A stretch of DNA of 64,000 nucleotides from Nocardia brasiliensis ATCC 700358 (GCF_000250675.2 NC_018681.1:6944001-7008000); one strand, 5' to 3'. Positions 8,353-17,346 are shown, numbered from the stretch's first letter. The notes: generated by a model not told the origin, from the letters alone. Translations and numbers: made by a program.

Positions 8353-9624
8353 TCAGTCGGCGATCGGCACCGAGAAGCCCGCCGTAGGACCGATCACCAC
8401 GATCGCGGGCGGGCGGATGCCTTCGGCGCGCACCCGCTCGGCGACCGTGCCGAGGTCGGCGCGCAGCACCCGCTGCGTGCGCAGCGTGCCCTCTTGAATG
8501 ACCGTGGCGGGACTGTCCGCGGGACGTCCGCCTTCGATCAGCGCGTTCGCGAACTGCTCGATCCGCTCCACCGCCATCATCAGCACCAGGGTGCCGCGCA
8601 GCCGGGCCAGCGCGGGCCAATCCACCAGCGAATCCGGGTGATCCGGCGCGACATGGCCACTCACCACGACGAACTCGTGGGTCACGCCCCGATGGGTCAC
8701 CGGGATGCCCGCCGCCGCGGGCACCGAGATGGGGCTGGTGATACCGGGCACCACGGTCACCGGGATCCCCGCCTCGACACAGGCCTCGAGTTCCTCGAAC
8801 CCGCGACCGAACACGTACGGGTCGCCGCCCTTGAGCCGCACCACGAACTTGCCCGCCTTGGCGCCTTCGATCAGCGCGGCGTTGATCGCGTCCTGCGCCA
8901 TCGCCCGCCCGTAGGGGATCTTCGCCGCGTCGATCACCTCGACATCGGGTCCGAGTTCGGCCAGCAGTTCCGGCGGCGCGAGCCGGTCGGCGACCACCAG
9001 ATCAGCGCGGCCGAGCAGCCGCCGGCCGCGCACGGTGATCAGATCGGGGTCGCCGGGGCCGCCGCCGACCAGCGCGACGCCGGGGGTGATCGGCGTCGAA
9101 TCATCGGTCACCACACCGGATTGCAGCGCCTCCAGCAGCGCGTTGCGCACCGCGGCCGAGCGCCGATGCTGGCCACCGGCCAGCACGCCGAGGGTCATGC
9201 CGTCATAGCGTGCGGTCGCGGGCGTGACCGCGGTGCCGAGCCGGGCGTGATCGGCGCGCACGCAGAAGATCCGCCGCCGGGTCGCCTCGGCGACGACCGC
9301 CGCGTTGGTCTCCGGTTCATCGGTGCAGGCGATCGCGTACCAGGCGCCGTCCAGGTCGCCGTCGGTGTAGGCGCGCAGCGTCACGGTGAGTTGCCCGGAG
9401 GTCGCCATCCCCTCGACCGCCGGAGTGACCTCACGGCTCACCACGTGCACGTCCGCGCCCGAGGCGATCAGCAGCCCGAGCCTGCGCTGCGCGACCGTAC
9501 CGCCGCCGACCACGACGACGCGGCGGCCGACGAGATCGAGCCCGACCAGATAGTTCGGATCGCCCTCGTGTGGCGCGGCTGGGGATACCGGCTGGTCATC
9601 GGTGTGGTCTTGCGTGTTCGGCAC
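8353..9624 (-). CDS. cysG: Siroheme synthase: precorrin-2 dehydrogenase fused to uroporphyrinogen-III C-methyltransferase
   Basis: 423 residues. The N-terminal CysG-type domain has a Rossmann strand (RRVVVVGGGTVAQRR) for NAD-dependent oxidation of precorrin-2. The C-terminal SUMT domain starts at ALVGGGPGDPDLIT and continues with VVRLKGGDPYVFGRG, VVPGITSPISVPAAAGIP and PATVIQEGTLRTQR. It makes precorrin-2 and siroheme from uroporphyrinogen III, feeding both sulfite/nitrite reductase cofactors and cobalamin. The GTG at 9624 is the best start; the frame stays open further upstream through a low-complexity repeat region (9701-9780) that is unlikely to be coding. In mycobacteria cobB is the next gene; here roughly 11 kb of other genes lie between. 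Confidence 0.9.
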   Translation of the reverse strand: MPNTQDHTDDQPVSPAAPHEGDPNYLVGLDLVGRRVVVVGGGTVAQRRLGLLIASGADVHVVSREVTPAVEGMATSGQLTVTLRAYTDGDLDGAWYAIACTDEPETNAAVVAEATRRRIFCVRADHARLGTAVTPATARYDGMTLGVLAGGQHRRSAAVRNALLEALQSGVVTDDSTPITPGVALVGGGPGDPDLITVRGRRLLGRADLVVADRLAPPELLAELGPDVEVIDAAKIPYGRAMAQDAINAALIEGAKAGKFVVRLKGGDPYVFGRGFEELEACVEAGIPVTVVPGITSPISVPAAAGIPVTHRGVTHEFVVVSGHVAPDHPDSLVDWPALARLRGTLVLMMAVERIEQFANALIEGGRPADSPATVIQEGTLRTQRVLRADLGTVAERVRAEGIRPPAIVVIGPTAGFSVPIAD

Positions 9625-9700
9625 AGTTTTCGAGCCTACGGCCTGCCCGCGAACCAACGGCAATCGCCTCGCCCGGTCGTCGCGACGCCTGTCCTGGCCC

Positions 9701-9780
9701 GCCGCACCGGTCCTACCCCGCCGCACCGCGCCCTGCCCCGCCGCACCGCGCCCTGCCCCGCCGCACCGCGCCCTGCCCCG
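9701..9780. repeat. 20-bp tandem repeat, four copies
   Basis: Three identical 20-bp units CCGCACCGCGCCCTGCCCCG occupy 9721-9780, preceded by one degenerate unit (9701-9720) and followed by decaying fragments (CCGCACATCCCGCG and CCGCACCCGGAG-like pieces up to about 9880). They fill most of the 366-bp gap between cysG and the next gene. The 20-bp unit is not a multiple of three, against a coding role. Confidence 0.85.
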
Positions 9781-9977
9781 CCGCACATCCCGCGCCCGCC
9801 GCGCCGCATGTCCCGCGCCGCCGCGCCGCCGGACCCCGCCGCACCCGGAGCACCTGCCGCACCCGGAACGTCAGCCACGCCAGCCACACCCACCGCCCTG
9901 CCACACCAGCAGCACCCGCCGAGTTCAGCGATCGCGAGTCCCGCGACCGGGCATCGAGCCGGGCGTTCGGGCATTCC

Positions 9978-9983
9978 TATACT
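9978..9983 (+). promoter_or_regulatory. Probable -10 element of a near-leaderless hydrolase gene
   Basis: TATACT ends 8 bases before the ATG at 9991, placing the transcription start at or next to the start codon. No Shine-Dalgarno is seen. Confidence 0.5.
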
Positions 9984-9990
9984 CGGGCGC

Positions 9991-10965
9991 ATGACTCGCT
10001 GGCGTCGGACGGTGCGGATGATCGCGGTAGGGCTGCTCGCCTGCGGACCGGCGGTGACCGGGGTGGCGGCGGCCGAGCCCGCACCCTACGTGCCGAATCC
10101 GGGGATCGAGTCGAAGTACATTCAGCCCGGTCCCGCGGCCGTGATCGAACAGCTCGGATTCGGGTGCTGCGACAGCGGCGGTGCGACGTTCGATCTCTGG
10201 TATCCGGCGGAGCTGGGCGCTGAGCGGCATCCGATCATTGTGTGGGGCAACGGTTCCGACGCAGTACCCAGCCAATACCGTTACCTGCTGCGGCATTTCG
10301 CGTCCTGGGGCTTCGTCGTGGTGGCCACCGAGAACCGGAACACCGGGTCCGGGGCCGATATCCGGAAGTCGCTGGAGTTCCTGCTCGCGCAGGGTGACGA
10401 TCCCGCGAGCGTGTTCTTCGGCAAGCTGGACCGGGACGCGGTCGGCGCCGTCGGGCATTCGCAGGGCGCGTCGGGGGTGCTGAACGCCCTGCGTGACGCC
10501 GCGGGTGCGATCAAGACCGCTGTGCCGCTGGAACTTCCGGCGCAGCACTGGTGTTCTACCGCGGCGTCGTGTGCCGACACCCGCGCGCTCACCACGGGTT
10601 CGGTGTTCTTCGTGAACGGGACCGCCGACGGCATCATCTCGCCGTCGCATCAGGCGCTGCCCTGGCAAGTGGAAGGCTTGCAGTCGAATCGGGCCTACTA
10701 CGAGGCGACGCCGGCCGGTGTGCGCAAAGCCTGGGGCACCCTCGACGGTCCGAACCACAACGATGTGCAGGGGCAGCCGGATTGCGCGGCCGCGTCCACC
10801 CCGTGCACGACCGGGGTGTTCGGCTACCTCGGCTACCCGACGGCATGGCTGCTGGCGCAGTTACGCGGCGACGCCGACGCACTCGCGGCCTTCCGCGCGG
10901 ACGGCGGCGAACTGTTCACGCCGTCACCCAACTGGCGCAACCAGGCCAGCTCGATCAGCGGATGA
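9991..10965 (+). CDS. Secreted alpha/beta hydrolase, PETase/cutinase-like
   Basis: 324 residues. Residues 1-30 form a Sec signal peptide (MTRWRRTVRMIAVGLLACG, then AVTGVAAAEPAP). The mature part carries the nucleophile elbow GHSQG in AVGAVGHSQGASGV, an oxyanion region HPIIVWGNGSD, cysteines that may form disulfides (GFGCCDSG; HWCSTAASC; PDCAAASTPC) and a late aspartate and histidine (NGTADGIISP and GPNHNDVQGQ). This is the layout of the actinobacterial polyester hydrolase/cutinase-like family of the dienelactone hydrolase superfamily. The natural ester substrate is unknown. The frame is open far upstream, but the signal peptide, TATACT box and ATG fix the start. Confidence 0.82.
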   Translation: MTRWRRTVRMIAVGLLACGPAVTGVAAAEPAPYVPNPGIESKYIQPGPAAVIEQLGFGCCDSGGATFDLWYPAELGAERHPIIVWGNGSDAVPSQYRYLLRHFASWGFVVVATENRNTGSGADIRKSLEFLLAQGDDPASVFFGKLDRDAVGAVGHSQGASGVLNALRDAAGAIKTAVPLELPAQHWCSTAASCADTRALTTGSVFFVNGTADGIISPSHQALPWQVEGLQSNRAYYEATPAGVRKAWGTLDGPNHNDVQGQPDCAAASTPCTTGVFGYLGYPTAWLLAQLRGDADALAAFRADGGELFTPSPNWRNQASSISG

Positions 10966-11059
10966 CCCCCGCGAGGCGGGCGAATTGTCCGTCGACCGAC
11001 GGTGACATACGTACGAACCGTCCGTTGCCTGCCGCGCCGCCGCGGACGAGTGTGCAGAG

Positions 11060-12433
11060 ATGGCTTTGACCGAGGACCCGCCCCCGGCCGTCGACTATGC
11101 CGATCGCGTCATCGCGGTGGAGCCGGGCGGCAACGAGTACATCCCCGACGACGCCAGGCACGGCCGCCCGCGCGGGCTGTTCTGGACCTGGATGTCGCCG
11201 AACCTGGAATTCGCCACCATCTTCATCGGCGTGCTCTCGGTCACCGCCTTCGGGATGAATTTCTGGCAGGCCGGACTGGCCCTGACCGTCGGCATCGGGC
11301 TCGCCGCCGCCGCGCACCACGTGCTGTCGGCCCGCGGCCCGGTGCACGGCGTGCCGCAAATGGTGTTGGGGCGCTTGGCCTTCGGCTATCGGGGCAATGC
11401 GTTGCCCGCCGCGTTCATGTCCCTCATGTGCGGGGTCGGCTGGTTCGCCACCAACAGCGTCAGCGGCGCCTTCGCGTTGAGCAGCCTCACCGGCATGCCG
11501 AAACTCACCGCCCTGGCGCTGATCGTGGTGGTGCAGACCGTTTTCGGCGCGTTCGGCCACAACCTGGTGCACGCCTTCGAGCGCATCGTCTTTCCGGTGC
11601 TCGCCGTGGTTTTCGTCGTGGTGACGATCGTGATCCTCGGCAAAGCCGATCTCGGCGCGGCCGCGCCGGCGGGCGGGGTCGGCGGGATCGGCGGTTTCCT
11701 GCTGACCGTCGGCACCGCCTTCGGTTACGCGGGCGGCTGGAATCCCTACGCGGCGGACTACTCTCGCTACCTGCCGCGCACTGTTTCGCGCGCCGCCACC
11801 GGCGGTTTCGCGGCCGCCGGATTGTTCGTGTCCTGTCTGTGGCTGTCCCTGCTCGGCGCGGCCTCGGTCACCATCGCGGGCGCGGCGACGGGTAGTCCCA
11901 CCGATGTCTTCACCGCGAATCTGCCCGGCGTGCTGGCGGATCTGGCGTTGCTCGCCATCGCGCTCGGCGCCGTCGCGGCGAACGCGCTGAACGTGTACTC
12001 CGGCGCGATGGCCTTCGTGACGATCGGCATCACCTTGCCGGTGCGCACGCAGCGAGCGGTCGTCTCGATCGGTTTCGGCGCCCTCGGTTTTCTCGTCGCC
12101 TGGTGGGCTTTGGCCGACGCCGCCGCGAGCTACGAAGCGTTCCTGCTGATCGTCGCGTATTGGATCGGGCCCTGGCTGGGCGTGATGTTCGTAGACCAGT
12201 ACCTGCACCGAGGCAAGCCGGTCGATGCTTTGCTGTACAACCGCGCGTACACGAATCGCCCTGGGGTGGCGGCGTTTCTGACCGGCTTGGCGGTGTCGGT
12301 ACTGCTGTTCTCCAACCAGGCGAAGTTCACCGGCTACCTGGTACGCGAGTTCCCCGCCCTCGGTGACATCACCTTCTTCGTCGGCTTCCTGGTCGCCGCC
12401 GCCACCTACGCGGTGCTCGCGCGACGCCCCTGA
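11060..12433 (+). CDS. NCS1 family nucleobase permease (cytosine/purine type)
   Basis: 457 residues with about 12 membrane segments. Typical NCS1 signs are the soluble N-terminus ending in NEYIPDDARHGRPRGLFWTWMSPN, the RGPVHGVPQMVLGRLAFGYRGN segment of helices 2-3 and GYAGGWNPYAADYSRYLPR between helices 6 and 7. The family imports cytosine, purines, allantoin or hydantoins with Na+ or H+. A PucR regulator and a deaminase lie next door, so cytosine or a related base is the likely cargo. It converges on the PucR gene with 67 bp between stops. Confidence 0.87.
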   Translation: MALTEDPPPAVDYADRVIAVEPGGNEYIPDDARHGRPRGLFWTWMSPNLEFATIFIGVLSVTAFGMNFWQAGLALTVGIGLAAAAHHVLSARGPVHGVPQMVLGRLAFGYRGNALPAAFMSLMCGVGWFATNSVSGAFALSSLTGMPKLTALALIVVVQTVFGAFGHNLVHAFERIVFPVLAVVFVVVTIVILGKADLGAAAPAGGVGGIGGFLLTVGTAFGYAGGWNPYAADYSRYLPRTVSRAATGGFAAAGLFVSCLWLSLLGAASVTIAGAATGSPTDVFTANLPGVLADLALLAIALGAVAANALNVYSGAMAFVTIGITLPVRTQRAVVSIGFGALGFLVAWWALADAAASYEAFLLIVAYWIGPWLGVMFVDQYLHRGKPVDALLYNRAYTNRPGVAAFLTGLAVSVLLFSNQAKFTGYLVREFPALGDITFFVGFLVAAATYAVLARRP

Positions 12434-12500
12434 CACTTTCCGCCTTCCAGCACCCACTGCAGCAGGCCACAACGGGTGCGGGAGAACAGAAGTGGTGCGG

Positions 12501-14030
12501 CTAGTCGGGCAGCCGGTGCGCACACAACGCGAGCAGCAGTGTGCCAGCCAGGGCGGGAGCGGCCGGGTCATAGCCGAGCAGCTCGCGGATGCGTTCCAGC
12601 CGCTGGTACAGCGACTGCCTGCCGATGTGCAGTGCCGCCGCGCAGCGGGTCGCGCTGCCGCCGTGGCGCAGGTAGACCTCCAGCGTGCGCGCCAGTTTGC
12701 TGTGATGCGCTGTGTCCCAGTCGATCAGCGGGGCGATGGTGGTGCTGATCAAACGGCTGCGCTCGGCGGCCGGCAATGATTCGACGACGAGTTCGGTAGC
12801 CAGTTCGCGCACCGTCACGAGCGGACTGCCCGCCGGCCGATCCCGCCGGTGCCGGGTGGCCAGCCGCAACGCCGACCGCGCCGCCTCGAGCGAGCCGGTC
12901 AGCGCCGCCGCGGTGAACTCACACGGATCGCCCACCACCACCGTCACGCCGTCGACGGTGTTCGTGGCGAAGGCATTGCGTAGCAGGCGGGCCACCGCAC
13001 CGACCGGATCGGGCACCGCCTGGTCCATGGCGAGTACGCCGTAGCCGGTAGCGTGCACCTCCGCCACCAGTGCGGGCCTGCCGAGTTCCTTTGCCGCGGT
13101 ATCGATCAGGCGGGTCGCGATACGCGTATCGGGCGCGTCGGCCGCCACCGGCACCAGCGTGCGTCCGGACAGCGTTGACATACCGGCCGCCGTCGCCCGC
13201 ACCTTCAGATCCGCCTGCCGAATCGTCTTGCCGTCCAGCAGATCCGCGAGCAGGGTGCGCGCCGCGAGCTGCGGCCGCCCGGTCGGTGAACCGGAATTGG
13301 CGAGCGCGAGACCGAGAATCGGCGCGGACTGCGCCAGCACCGCGGCGAGCGTGGCGTCGTCCAGCACCGAACCGGGACCTGCGGTGAGCGTCCCCCAGGT
13401 GTTCTCCTTGGCTCGGATCGCCGTGGCCGCGGTACCGGATTCCACTGCGGCCCACGCCGATCGGTCGTCGTCCACACCGTGCGCCGCGATCAACGCGCCG
13501 TTGCCGCTCGTCACGATCAGCGTGCACCCGGTGGCCGCGCCGATGCGAGTCAGCAACTGCGCGAGCCCATTTCCGGCCGCGAGTTCGCCGGTCAGTTCCC
13601 TCGCGAGCGCGTTGAGCAGGCGCAACGATCGCACCTCGCGCGACACGATCTCGGTGTTCGCGGCCCGGCACAGGTCGATGAACGGCACCACGGCTCGCAG
13701 GGCGATCAGCGGCAGTGTGTGGCGCGACGCCTCCTCGACCATGTCGGGCGGGACCGCGTCGAAGGTGCGGCCGAGTTCGACGGCCACCCCGGCCACCCCG
13801 CGCCCGGCGATCTCGCGCAGGTAGTGCCGTCGCGTGCCCGCGTCCACCCCGGACAGGCCCAGCCCGGTGGTGAGCAAGAGCTCCCCACCGGAGAGCAGGG
13901 GTCCGATCTCGTAGATCTCGCTCGAATGCACCCAGCGCACCGTCCGCCGCAGGGCACCGTGACCTGCCAAGACGAGCGGATCGGCCGGGGCGAACTGGTC
14001 GTCGAGCACGTCGCGCACGGTCGGCAGCAT
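12501..14030 (-). CDS. PucR family transcriptional regulator (second copy)
   Basis: 509 residues. The N-terminal PucR sensor domain (TVRDVLDDQ, then RRTVRWVHSSEIYEIGPLLSGGELLLTTG) is followed by a central domain and a C-terminal HTH_30 (GSATRCAAALHIGRQSLYQRLERI). It is a clear paralogue of the regulator at 1644-3236. It lies between the nucleobase permease and the divergent deaminase/oxygenase pair, with 84 bp to the deaminase start, so it probably regulates nucleobase use. ATG at 14030; no good Shine-Dalgarno, but CAGGAT sits where a leaderless -10 would be. Confidence 0.9.
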   Translation of the reverse strand: MLPTVRDVLDDQFAPADPLVLAGHGALRRTVRWVHSSEIYEIGPLLSGGELLLTTGLGLSGVDAGTRRHYLREIAGRGVAGVAVELGRTFDAVPPDMVEEASRHTLPLIALRAVVPFIDLCRAANTEIVSREVRSLRLLNALARELTGELAAGNGLAQLLTRIGAATGCTLIVTSGNGALIAAHGVDDDRSAWAAVESGTAATAIRAKENTWGTLTAGPGSVLDDATLAAVLAQSAPILGLALANSGSPTGRPQLAARTLLADLLDGKTIRQADLKVRATAAGMSTLSGRTLVPVAADAPDTRIATRLIDTAAKELGRPALVAEVHATGYGVLAMDQAVPDPVGAVARLLRNAFATNTVDGVTVVVGDPCEFTAAALTGSLEAARSALRLATRHRRDRPAGSPLVTVRELATELVVESLPAAERSRLISTTIAPLIDWDTAHHSKLARTLEVYLRHGGSATRCAAALHIGRQSLYQRLERIRELLGYDPAAPALAGTLLLALCAHRLPD

Positions 14031-14114
14031 GCGGTCATCCTGTCATCTGAACGCCGGTCCCGGATGGACGATCTGTACGTTGCGGCCCGGCCGGTCGCCT
14101 TGGAGGCTGGAACC

Positions 14115-14588
14115 ATGACGCACGCGACACCGGCACGACAACTGCTCGAGGTGGCCTATCAGGAGGCGCTGCTCGGCCGCGCCGAGGGCGGTGTCCCGAT
14201 CGGGGCGGCGCTGTTCGACGCGGACGGCACCCTGCTGGGCCGCGGGCACAATCGGCGCGTGCAGTCCGGCGACCCCAGCATCCACGCCGAAACCGACGCG
14301 TTCCGGGCCGCGGGCCGCAGGCGTGACTACGGCCCGACGATCATGGTCACCACGTTGTCGCCGTGCTGGTATTGCAGTGGTCTGGTCCGTCAGTTCGGCA
14401 TCGGCACGGTGATCATCGGCGAATCGCAGACCTTCCACGGCGGCCACGACTGGCTGGCCGAGCACGGCGTCGCGGTGACCGTGCTCGACGACGCACGATG
14501 CGTCGAGATGATGACCACGTTCATTGCCGAGTATCCGGCGCTCTGGCACGAGGACATCGGCGTCGCCGACGAGGCAGCGGCGACATGA
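14115..14588 (+). CDS. Zinc-dependent nucleoside/nucleobase deaminase, cytosine deaminase-like
   Basis: 157 residues. The CDA-fold zinc motif is complete: HAETDAF supplies His and the proton-shuttling Glu, and SPCWYCSGLV supplies two Cys ligands (PCxxC). The order and spacing, with GVPIGAALFDADGTLLGRGHNRR before HAE, resemble yeast-type cytosine deaminase and its bacterial relatives more than tRNA deaminase TadA. GGAGG at 14102-14106 supports the ATG at 14115. The TGA overlaps the ATG of the next gene, so the two are translationally coupled. With the NCS1 permease and PucR regulator it suggests uptake and deamination of cytosine or a modified pyrimidine or purine. Confidence 0.85.
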   Translation: MTHATPARQLLEVAYQEALLGRAEGGVPIGAALFDADGTLLGRGHNRRVQSGDPSIHAETDAFRAAGRRRDYGPTIMVTTLSPCWYCSGLVRQFGIGTVIIGESQTFHGGHDWLAEHGVAVTVLDDARCVEMMTTFIAEYPALWHEDIGVADEAAAT

Positions 14589-15544
14589 ACGCCATCGCGG
14601 CGATCGACCTGGCGCGCTGGCGGGCCGGCGGCGCGGCCGCCGCCGAAGTGGAGCGCGAAGTGGACGAGGGGTTGCGTCGCGCCGGATTCCTGCTGGTCTA
14701 CGGGCACGGCGTGCCCGAAGGCCTGGCCGGGGCGGTGCGTGCCGCCGCGCGGTGCTTCTTCGCACTGCCGGACGCGGTGAAGCAGCGCTACGCCGTGACG
14801 GTCGGCGGTCGCGGCTGGATCGGACCGGGCAGAGAGGCCAACGGCTACGCGGAAGGCACGGCGACGCCACCCGATCTCAAGGAAACCTTCGCGGTCGGCG
14901 CGGATACCGCGACCGGCGATCCGCGCGTCGACGACGTCTGGTTCCTGCCCAATGTCTGGCCGGACGAGGTGGTCGAACTGCGGGAACTGCTGACGGCCTA
15001 CACCGCGGCGGTGCGCATCCTGTCCGACGAGTTGCTCGCCTTGTTCGCGGCGGCATTGCGCTTGCCCGCCAACCCGTTTCGAGATCTGGCCGCGCGACCC
15101 ACCTGGACCTGCAACATCAATCACTATCCGCCGCTGACGGCGGTCGGCCCGCCCGAACCCGGTCAGTTCCGCATCGGCCCGCACACCGACTTCGGCACCG
15201 TCACCGTGCTGGACCGCGAGCCCGGCGCGGGCGGACTTCAGGTCTACACCGCGGCGGCAGGCTGGGCCGACGCACCGTACGACCCCGCCGCCCTCACTGT
15301 GAACATCGGTGACCTGCTTGCCTATTGGAGTGCGGACCGCTGGCCGTCGGGCCGGCATCGAGTGCTGCCGCCGCAGGCGCACGCGCCGGAGGAAGACCTG
15401 GTGTCGCTCATCTACTTCTACGAACTCGACCATGATGCGGTCGTCACGCCCCTGCCCCCGCCGATCGGGCGCACCACCGGCTTGCCGCCGGTGGTGTCGG
15501 CCGAATTCCTGCGCACCCGCCTGGATGCCATCACCCTCGGCTGA
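14585..15544 (+). CDS. 2-oxoglutarate/Fe(II) oxygenase, isopenicillin N synthase family
   Basis: 319 residues. The N-terminal DIOX_N-like part (DEGLRRAGFLLVYGHGVP, FFALPDAVKQRY) is followed by the double-stranded beta-helix with iron ligands His and Asp in IGPHTDFGTVTVL and the distal His in SGRHRVLPPQ. INHYPP is also typical. The usual RxS 2OG motif is not obvious (EEDLVSLIYFYE follows), so the co-substrate site may differ. It starts inside the deaminase stop codon (ATGA overlap). Fungal and bacterial relatives include thymine/uracil-oxidising and antibiotic-forming enzymes; oxidation of the deaminated base is an inference from coupling. Confidence 0.82.
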   Translation: MNAIAAIDLARWRAGGAAAAEVEREVDEGLRRAGFLLVYGHGVPEGLAGAVRAAARCFFALPDAVKQRYAVTVGGRGWIGPGREANGYAEGTATPPDLKETFAVGADTATGDPRVDDVWFLPNVWPDEVVELRELLTAYTAAVRILSDELLALFAAALRLPANPFRDLAARPTWTCNINHYPPLTAVGPPEPGQFRIGPHTDFGTVTVLDREPGAGGLQVYTAAAGWADAPYDPAALTVNIGDLLAYWSADRWPSGRHRVLPPQAHAPEEDLVSLIYFYELDHDAVVTPLPPPIGRTTGLPPVVSAEFLRTRLDAITLG

Positions 15545-15555
15545 GCCCGGCGTTA

Positions 15556-16944
15556 TCAACTGAAGCGCGGCTGGTCCTGGACCCATTTGAACGGTGTGCT
15601 GCGCAGTTTGAAGGAGTTCAGGTCCACCTGCTCAAGGGCGACCGTTACCCGGTGACCGTTGAACTCACCCTCCAGCCGTAAGCGATCCGGCGTGGGCTGG
15701 GTGAAGGTGAACGTGCCGATCTGAGTCGGTTGCGCCTCCGCGATATGTCCCGGCAGCGTCTGGGAAGCCGTGTCCGACACGGTGATCGTGTGTGCCGCCG
15801 GGTCGACCGCGCCGACCACGGGCACCAGACTGCCGTCCATCTTCTGGTACGCCATGCCGGACAGATCGAAAACCACGCGCTGCCACCGATTCTGGTCCGT
15901 GGTCAACGGCGGGAGCGGCTGGCCGTCCTGGGTGAACTCCGACACCGACCAGATGCCGTACAGCGCAGGCTCGGCCGCACCACCGCCGCCCTCGTTCCAG
16001 AAGAACCACGTTTCGTGCACGGTCCCTGCCAGCACCCACAGGCCCAACGCGATCTGGACCACCACCGCGATCGCCCGAGCACGCCTGCCGCGGAACGGCT
16101 CCGGCTGCACGGCCGGCTGCGACGGCCGTTGCAGGACAAGCACATCGGCGAGCCGACGCGCCTGCGGCGCGAGCAGCACCAGCGAGATCAGCAGCAGGTG
16201 CCCCGACAGGATCTTCACCGGCACATCGAAGGTCATGTTCAGGATGAACACCTGCGCCATGCTGATCAGACTGATCATCGCGCCGATCGTCGCGGTCCGC
16301 GGCCAGAACAGCAGCAGGCCGCCGAGCACTTCCGCGCTGCCCAGCAGGATTTGGTAGACCGGCGCGGAACCGACCTGCATCCACAGCACCGCGGCGGGCG
16401 TGAAATCACCGTACTGCGAGAGCAACGCCACCAGCGGCGGCTCCGGCATCTGCGTGGGAATGACCTTCGCCATTCCGTAGAAAAGCATCTGGCCGCCCAG
16501 GCACAGCCGCAGGAACAGCAGGAACCAGGCGTTCAGACGCCGATAGTCCGGCCGATGCCGATCCAGCACGGTCCACACCGTTGTGGCCACCAGCGCCACA
16601 ATCAGGATGCAGAACACAAAGATCCAGATGATCGCCTGATCGCCGCTGCCCGAATACAAGTCCAGTTCGGCGTCCACCCCGAAGACGGTCCGGCCGGCCC
16701 AATTCCACACCGGGCTCAGCGGATACAGCAGTCCGTTGATCGCGTTCTGCGGGAACTTGTCCCAGAAGATCCCGGTGTAGACGAACAGGAACTGCGGGAA
16801 GATCACGCAGAACAGGCCGAAGTAGGTGAAGCAGAACCGGAATGCGATGCGCGTCAGCGAATTCCACCTCGCCGACGCGGGATCCTCGACACCGGGACCC
16901 TCGGTGATCTCTCGTTCGATCGACTGCGTACTCGCCGCGCTCAC
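15556..16944 (-). CDS. DoxX-type multi-helix membrane protein with C-terminal extracytoplasmic domain
   Basis: 462 residues from GTG at 16944, chosen because GGAGGAGG lies just upstream; an open frame continues to 17112 without conserved sequence. About seven to eight membrane segments are seen (FCFTYFGLFCVIFPQFLFVY; IIWIFVFCILIVALVATTVW; LFLRLCLGGQMLFYGMAKVI; GSAEVLGGLLLFWPRTATIG; then MAQVFILN and LLLISLVLLAPQ). The GSAEVLGGLLLF part resembles DoxX. The last 120 residues are a soluble beta-rich domain (WQRVVFDLSG and after), likely outside the membrane. Function unknown. Convergent with the oxygenase, 11 bp apart. Confidence 0.78.
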   Translation of the reverse strand: MSAASTQSIEREITEGPGVEDPASARWNSLTRIAFRFCFTYFGLFCVIFPQFLFVYTGIFWDKFPQNAINGLLYPLSPVWNWAGRTVFGVDAELDLYSGSGDQAIIWIFVFCILIVALVATTVWTVLDRHRPDYRRLNAWFLLFLRLCLGGQMLFYGMAKVIPTQMPEPPLVALLSQYGDFTPAAVLWMQVGSAPVYQILLGSAEVLGGLLLFWPRTATIGAMISLISMAQVFILNMTFDVPVKILSGHLLLISLVLLAPQARRLADVLVLQRPSQPAVQPEPFRGRRARAIAVVVQIALGLWVLAGTVHETWFFWNEGGGGAAEPALYGIWSVSEFTQDGQPLPPLTTDQNRWQRVVFDLSGMAYQKMDGSLVPVVGAVDPAAHTITVSDTASQTLPGHIAEAQPTQIGTFTFTQPTPDRLRLEGEFNGHRVTVALEQVDLNSFKLRSTPFKWVQDQPRFS

Positions 16945-17040
16945 AGCTGCCCCTCCTCCGAAACATGCACAGTGAGCGAACGGTATCGAGCCACCCGGTA
17001 CGCGGACCTCCAGGAAATCCCCCGTCTTTTCCTCGGTAGG

Positions 17041-17082
17041 AAGTCGTACGTGGTAGCCGTCGAAGTCGTACGTGCTGGCTAC
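17041..17082. promoter_or_regulatory. Candidate operator upstream of the DoxX-like gene
   Basis: The 12-mer AAGTCGTACGTG occurs twice, at 17041-17052 and 17063-17074, 22 bp apart (two helical turns). An inverted repeat GTAGCC (17053-17058) and GGCTAC (17077-17082) overlaps it. The 402-bp gap between 16944 and 17347 holds no gene; this cluster about 100 bp before the minus-strand start looks like a binding site for an unknown regulator. TTACTGT near 17260 may be part of the plus-strand promoter. Confidence 0.45.
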
Positions 17083-17346
17083 ACCATTACCGTCTCTCGG
17101 CCGGTACGGCACCCCACGGTCTGTGCCCCGGCCCCGCCGCGAGCGGGTGCGGCGGCGCCACCCGACGGCCGGAGTACTCGCATGTCAAGGGCCGGTTCCG
17201 GCCAGTGAGCGGGTTCACCGACCTCGATCGTTTTCCGCCCGCGAGCCGACTGGAACGCGTTACTGTCGCGTATCGCGGCGCACCCGCCGTCGATGTGGGC
17301 TGCGTTCAGACACGCGGCCCCGCTTCATGGTGTCAGGAGGACAACG

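Noticed and set aside
9701..9780. CRISPR array
   Set aside because: The 20-bp units are directly adjacent with no spacers and no cas genes are nearby.
8341..9990. A long plus-strand extension of the secreted hydrolase gene across cysG
   Set aside because: The signal peptide and -10 box place the start at 9991; upstream residues are low-complexity and antisense to cysG.
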